From Entrophospora sp. SA101 (taxonomy: Eukaryota; Glomeromycota; Glomeromycetes; Entrophosporales; Entrophosporaceae), in NCBI GenBank assembly GCA_958430865.1, contig CAUDNR010004629.1:4043-38396 (forward strand): 34,354 nucleotides of DNA, in the 5' to 3' direction. The notes beneath the pieces are model-generated. The model made no database searches. It worked only from the letters and a program-made list of their open reading frames with translations, and was not told where the DNA came from. Shown here piece after piece: positions 31,826 to 34,354 of the stretch; position 1 is the stretch's first letter, and every line of letters begins with the position of its first letter. The position numbers and the translations under genes were made by a program.

Positions 31826-32270
31826 ATGAGACCAAATTCTCGAAGATGCTATGGAATAACTACATATAGGTCTTCGTAATACCAAACATATATCTTAGGA
31901 CAAACCAATTTTCTTTACACAATTCTTTCTTGACTTGATCTCTCTCGAAGAATATAATATTTCTTCTAGCGGTCTTGCTGTTGAATAAAATTAATGGGAT
32001 CCATGTGAAAGAATTTCCGTGTTGTTTGCCTTACATTTCAATTGCGAAACCATACTGTGAATCATAAATATCAAGATGTGATCCAGTTCGGTGGTTTGGA
32101 ATTTTAAGAAAGTCAGGTTAACGTATTTTAGATGGTGGTCCAAGATATTTTGTTACAATTTCACGGCACAATTTTTCTTTTTTATATTTTAAACAGTAAG
32201 GGCACCAAGTTTCTCTCTGAATTAAATCAATTCGAGTAATCTCCAAGAGAGTGGAGTATGTCTGTTATGA
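31826..32270 (-). pseudogene. decayed Vsr/PD-(D/E)XK-like endonuclease domain
   Basis: The minus strand reads LLEITRIDLIQRETWCPYCL (a C-x2-C zinc-ribbon half), then EKLCREIVTKYLGPPSKIR, stop, PDFLKIPNHRTGSHLDIYDS, QYGFAIEM, stop, GKQHG, and after a frame change RDQVKKELCKENWFVLRYM with similarity ending near 31826. LDIY ... AIExxGxQH ... RDxxKKxLC is the layout of the short-patch-repair-like nuclease domain seen in many Rhizophagus proteins, with Asp and Glu as metal ligands. Two nonsense codons and a shift make it non-functional. It abuts the left edge of the second duplicated kinase block. Confidence 0.6.
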
Positions 32271-32319
32271 AATACATGTTCCACGCTTTTTGTTTGCAAG
32301 AAGTTTTTCAGATAATACT

Positions 32320-32819
32320 CCAGAATGTTATATTAAGTTAGCATACAAATGCATGGATGCTGATCCTGAAAAAAGACCAATGACAGATGAAATTTTAAAA
32401 ATTATTACTTTTTGGAAAGATGCAATTGCTATTGATAAAATTATAAAATTGAATAAATCTAACTATTCTAAAAAGCAGTTAGATGAATTAAAAAAATTGA
32501 GAAAAATATTTAAGGAAGCAGATGAAACCCCCTTTAACCCTTCAACAATTCCAGCAACTTTTCATCCAAGTGCTATTTATACAAGTAGATTATTTAATTT
32601 TACAAATCTTCTTCAACCTGTAAATTCCAATAAAGTTACAATTATTAGTAACAATAATGGTAATCATCTAATTTATTGTTATATATTTAATCTTAATTAT
32701 TTATTATTAATGATATTTTAAATTATGTATTATAAATCAATACTATAGAATCTAAACAAATTGAATTAACTATGCCAGATTCCAAACAAATTGAATTAAC
32801 TATACCAGATGATTTATGA
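32320..32819 (+). pseudogene. kinase C-terminal fragment inside duplicated block
   Basis: This is an exact copy of the kinase end. It reads ECYIKLAYKCMDADPEKRPM and onward, with the intron starting at the GT after NNNG and the last exon ending at the TGA 32817-32819. It lacks all catalytic motifs, so no kinase can be made. Confidence 0.85.
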
Positions 32820-33221
32820 ATATATTTTATTTATCTCATTATTGAATTTTTACCTAGTATCTTAGGAAGTGTTGCATGATGAACAAGCACCTCTTGTTAT
32901 CATCAAAAAAATTTTTAATGATTAATCAAGATATTATATACTTTGTGTTTGTTTATCTATTTAATTAGAGTAAACTCTTTGTGATTGAAGTGATTCATCA
33001 TTTTAATAGAATTTTTGTACTCAAGTATTTATATATTATTTAATCTTTTGGTCCATTTTATCATCTATAAAACATTTACAATAATAAAAGATAAATTTGG
33101 TAAATTTGTTCATTAATATATGTGTCAGGGTATTGTGTGTAAAAATGATAATATGTATATTTACAGATTTTACCTTCTAAATTATCTTTCACTATGTTTT
33201 ACTATAATATGAGTATAAGGA

Positions 33222-33430
33222 CATTCAGTATGGTATAACTCTTGCAAAACATATGGTATGGTATTGTATAAGTGTAATAAAATGGTTGTATACCAATGCT
33301 TAAATCTAACATACTTCCCCTCACACCCACCAAAAAAGGATTTAGAATAAAATTTTGTGACTTGGTATGGAAAAATATGGGCTATACCATACCATACCAT
33401 ATGTTCTGCAAGAGTTATACCATACTAAAT
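33222..33430. mobile_element. ~209-bp MITE, sibling of 10041-10250
   Basis: The TIRs ATTCAGTATGGTATAACTCT and AGAGTTATACCATACTAAAT bound the element. Its right half carries nearly all the differences between the two duplicated blocks. Confidence 0.75.
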
Positions 33431-33439
33431 CTCTCCCTA

Positions 33440-33774
33440 TCGATTTAATTTACATAAATGATAAAAAAATAATTTTATTTTTTTATTAATTCCAATAAAC
33501 TGTTTGAATTATTATTTATAAAAATGATTTATAAAAATGATTTATAAAAATGAATTATAAATCAGACATAATGTTAAACATCATTGTGGTATATATTATA
33601 TGGAAATTTGCATTCAATGTTCTTTTTCAAAAACATCAATATATTAATATGTAACAAGGAAACTCTGACAATACTGTTGACTAAATTATTATTTATAAGA
33701 GGTTGGATAATCTGTATGTTAGATGTCATTGTGACATTACACAAAATCCAAAAAACAAAAATAATTCATTAGTA
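33440..33774. other. intergenic with a short AT-rich tandem repeat
   Basis: Three near-identical 15-bp units (GATTTATAAAAAT-type) lie at about 33515-33560. No gene seen. Confidence 0.4.
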
Positions 33775-34354
33775 TACAGTGTGTTGCGAAAAAAATTGCG
33801 CGTGAATTATAAAATTGGTTTTTATAATAAATAAAAAAATACATTGTTTACATGATTACCATTTTTGTAAATGTTTATTCATTTCTCTTAAATCATCTTT
33901 ACAAAAAGAAAATCTTCCTACTTCATTGTTTACTTCGTTTAAACCTTGCAAACATGGTCAATAAAGAACTTGAGGTGCAACGTCAAACAATTCTACATTA
34001 CTGGCTAAATGGAATTTGTACTGCCAAAGAAATACATGAAAAAACAAAGATCTCCCTTCATACCATTCAGTAAAATATCAAAAAACTCAAAGAAAAAGGT
34101 ACTTTTAAACATATTGGTGGTAATGGTCACCATTCTAAGGTTACACAAACAGTTTTGCAGTCAATCGGGCAATTAGTTCACCATAACTCTGCAATTACAA
34201 CACGCCAACTTGCAGTTTGAATTCAAGATACACATAATATATCTATTTCACATACTAATATCTAGTGACACATGGCAAAAAAAGGGTATAATAGTGCCAT
34301 ACCACTTTCCACCCCAATGCTTACCATTAGTCATATTGATGCTTGAAAAACATG
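33775..34354 (+). mobile_element. Tc1/mariner element, 5' part, decayed, cut by the window edge
   Basis: The target TA (33775-33776) is followed by CAGTGTGTTGCGAAAAAAAT, a typical Tc1/mariner terminus. The transposase frame starts at the ATG 33954 (MVNKELEVQRQTILHYWLNG) with a helix-turn-helix region, and continues without a frameshift to the edge: HHSKVTQTVLQSIGQLVHHN, AITTRQLAV and HMAKKGYNSAIPLSTPM. In-frame stops occur at 34071 (TAA), 34218 (TGA), 34263 (TAG), 34266 (TGA) and 34344 (TGA). The DDE catalytic core would lie beyond the window. It is non-autonomous now. Confidence 0.8.

Larger units (their letters stand above)
32302..33439 (+). repeat. segmental duplication, copy 2 (kinase 3' end plus MITE)
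   Basis: Same orientation as copy 1 (9120-10259). It holds the kinase C-lobe end (SFSDNTPECYIKLAYKCMDA through NKVTIISNN), the last intron, the tail exon ending IPDDL, and the second MITE. The kinase N-lobe and catalytic loop are absent: 5' of 32302 lies the unrelated endonuclease relic. The 471-bp open frame from 32251 is a chance join and not a gene. Confidence 0.92.

Noticed and set aside
32251..32721. 156-aa ORF as a new gene
   Set aside because: Its first ~17 residues come from the non-kinase strand opposite the endonuclease relic and the rest is the duplicated kinase tail; the join is at the duplication border.
1..34354. tRNA, rRNA or other structured RNA genes
   Set aside because: I looked for tRNA T-loop motifs (GTTCRANNC) with matching stems and for rRNA-like GC-rich blocks and found none convincing; a covariance-model scan would settle it.

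Overview
The window looks like nuclear DNA of an arbuscular-mycorrhizal (Glomeromycotina) fungus, most like Rhizophagus. The reasons are: very AT-rich intergenic DNA; genes cut by many 50-110 bp GT-AG introns; the families expanded in those genomes (AIG1-type GTPases, tyrosine-kinase-like kinases with an N-terminal CxxC segment and an HGDLHSGN catalytic loop, BTB and Fic remnants, a Vsr-like endonuclease relic); and abundant MITEs and decayed transposons. The organism is an inference; no marker sequence is present.

Four genes appear intact and conserved: SYF2 (12251-13390, minus, 5 exons, 273 aa), an ankyrin-repeat protein (17473-20911, plus, 9 exons, 889 aa), a DNAJC11-like mitochondrial J-protein (23017-26269, plus, 13 exons, 651 aa), and a small acidic/coiled-coil protein resembling an INO80-complex subunit (27322-27883, plus, 145 aa). 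Between them lies a gene graveyard: BTB, kinase, Fic, endonuclease and several unrecognised remnants with frameshifts and nonsense codons.

The most unusual region is 4136-9637. It starts with a 5'-truncated epsin (ENTH + UIM) fragment joined head-to-head to a truncated AIG1 gene. Then comes a ~2.95 kb tandem array (5031-7983) of 75-107 bp units. Each unit looks like a complete spliceosomal intron (GTAAGT ... CTAATTAAAT ... YAG), and successive units are separated by exactly 3 nt. There are 28 such triplets, highly variable, between nearly invariant AG and GTAAG flanks. Joined, they are open in only one phase (phase 1). That phase matches the reading frame entering from the epsin side (exon ending 5030) and, with one possible acceptor (7982-7983), the frame of the protein-kinase exon that follows. 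I read this as a candidate array of serial introns with single-codon microexons, not an ordinary minisatellite; it needs transcript evidence.

The kinase downstream is cut by a 133-bp hAT-like MITE with a perfect 8-bp target duplication (8978-9110). The ~1.14 kb following that insertion (9120-10259) recurs almost identically at 32302-33439, ending in both copies at a second MITE. The window closes with a decayed Tc1/mariner element running off the right edge.
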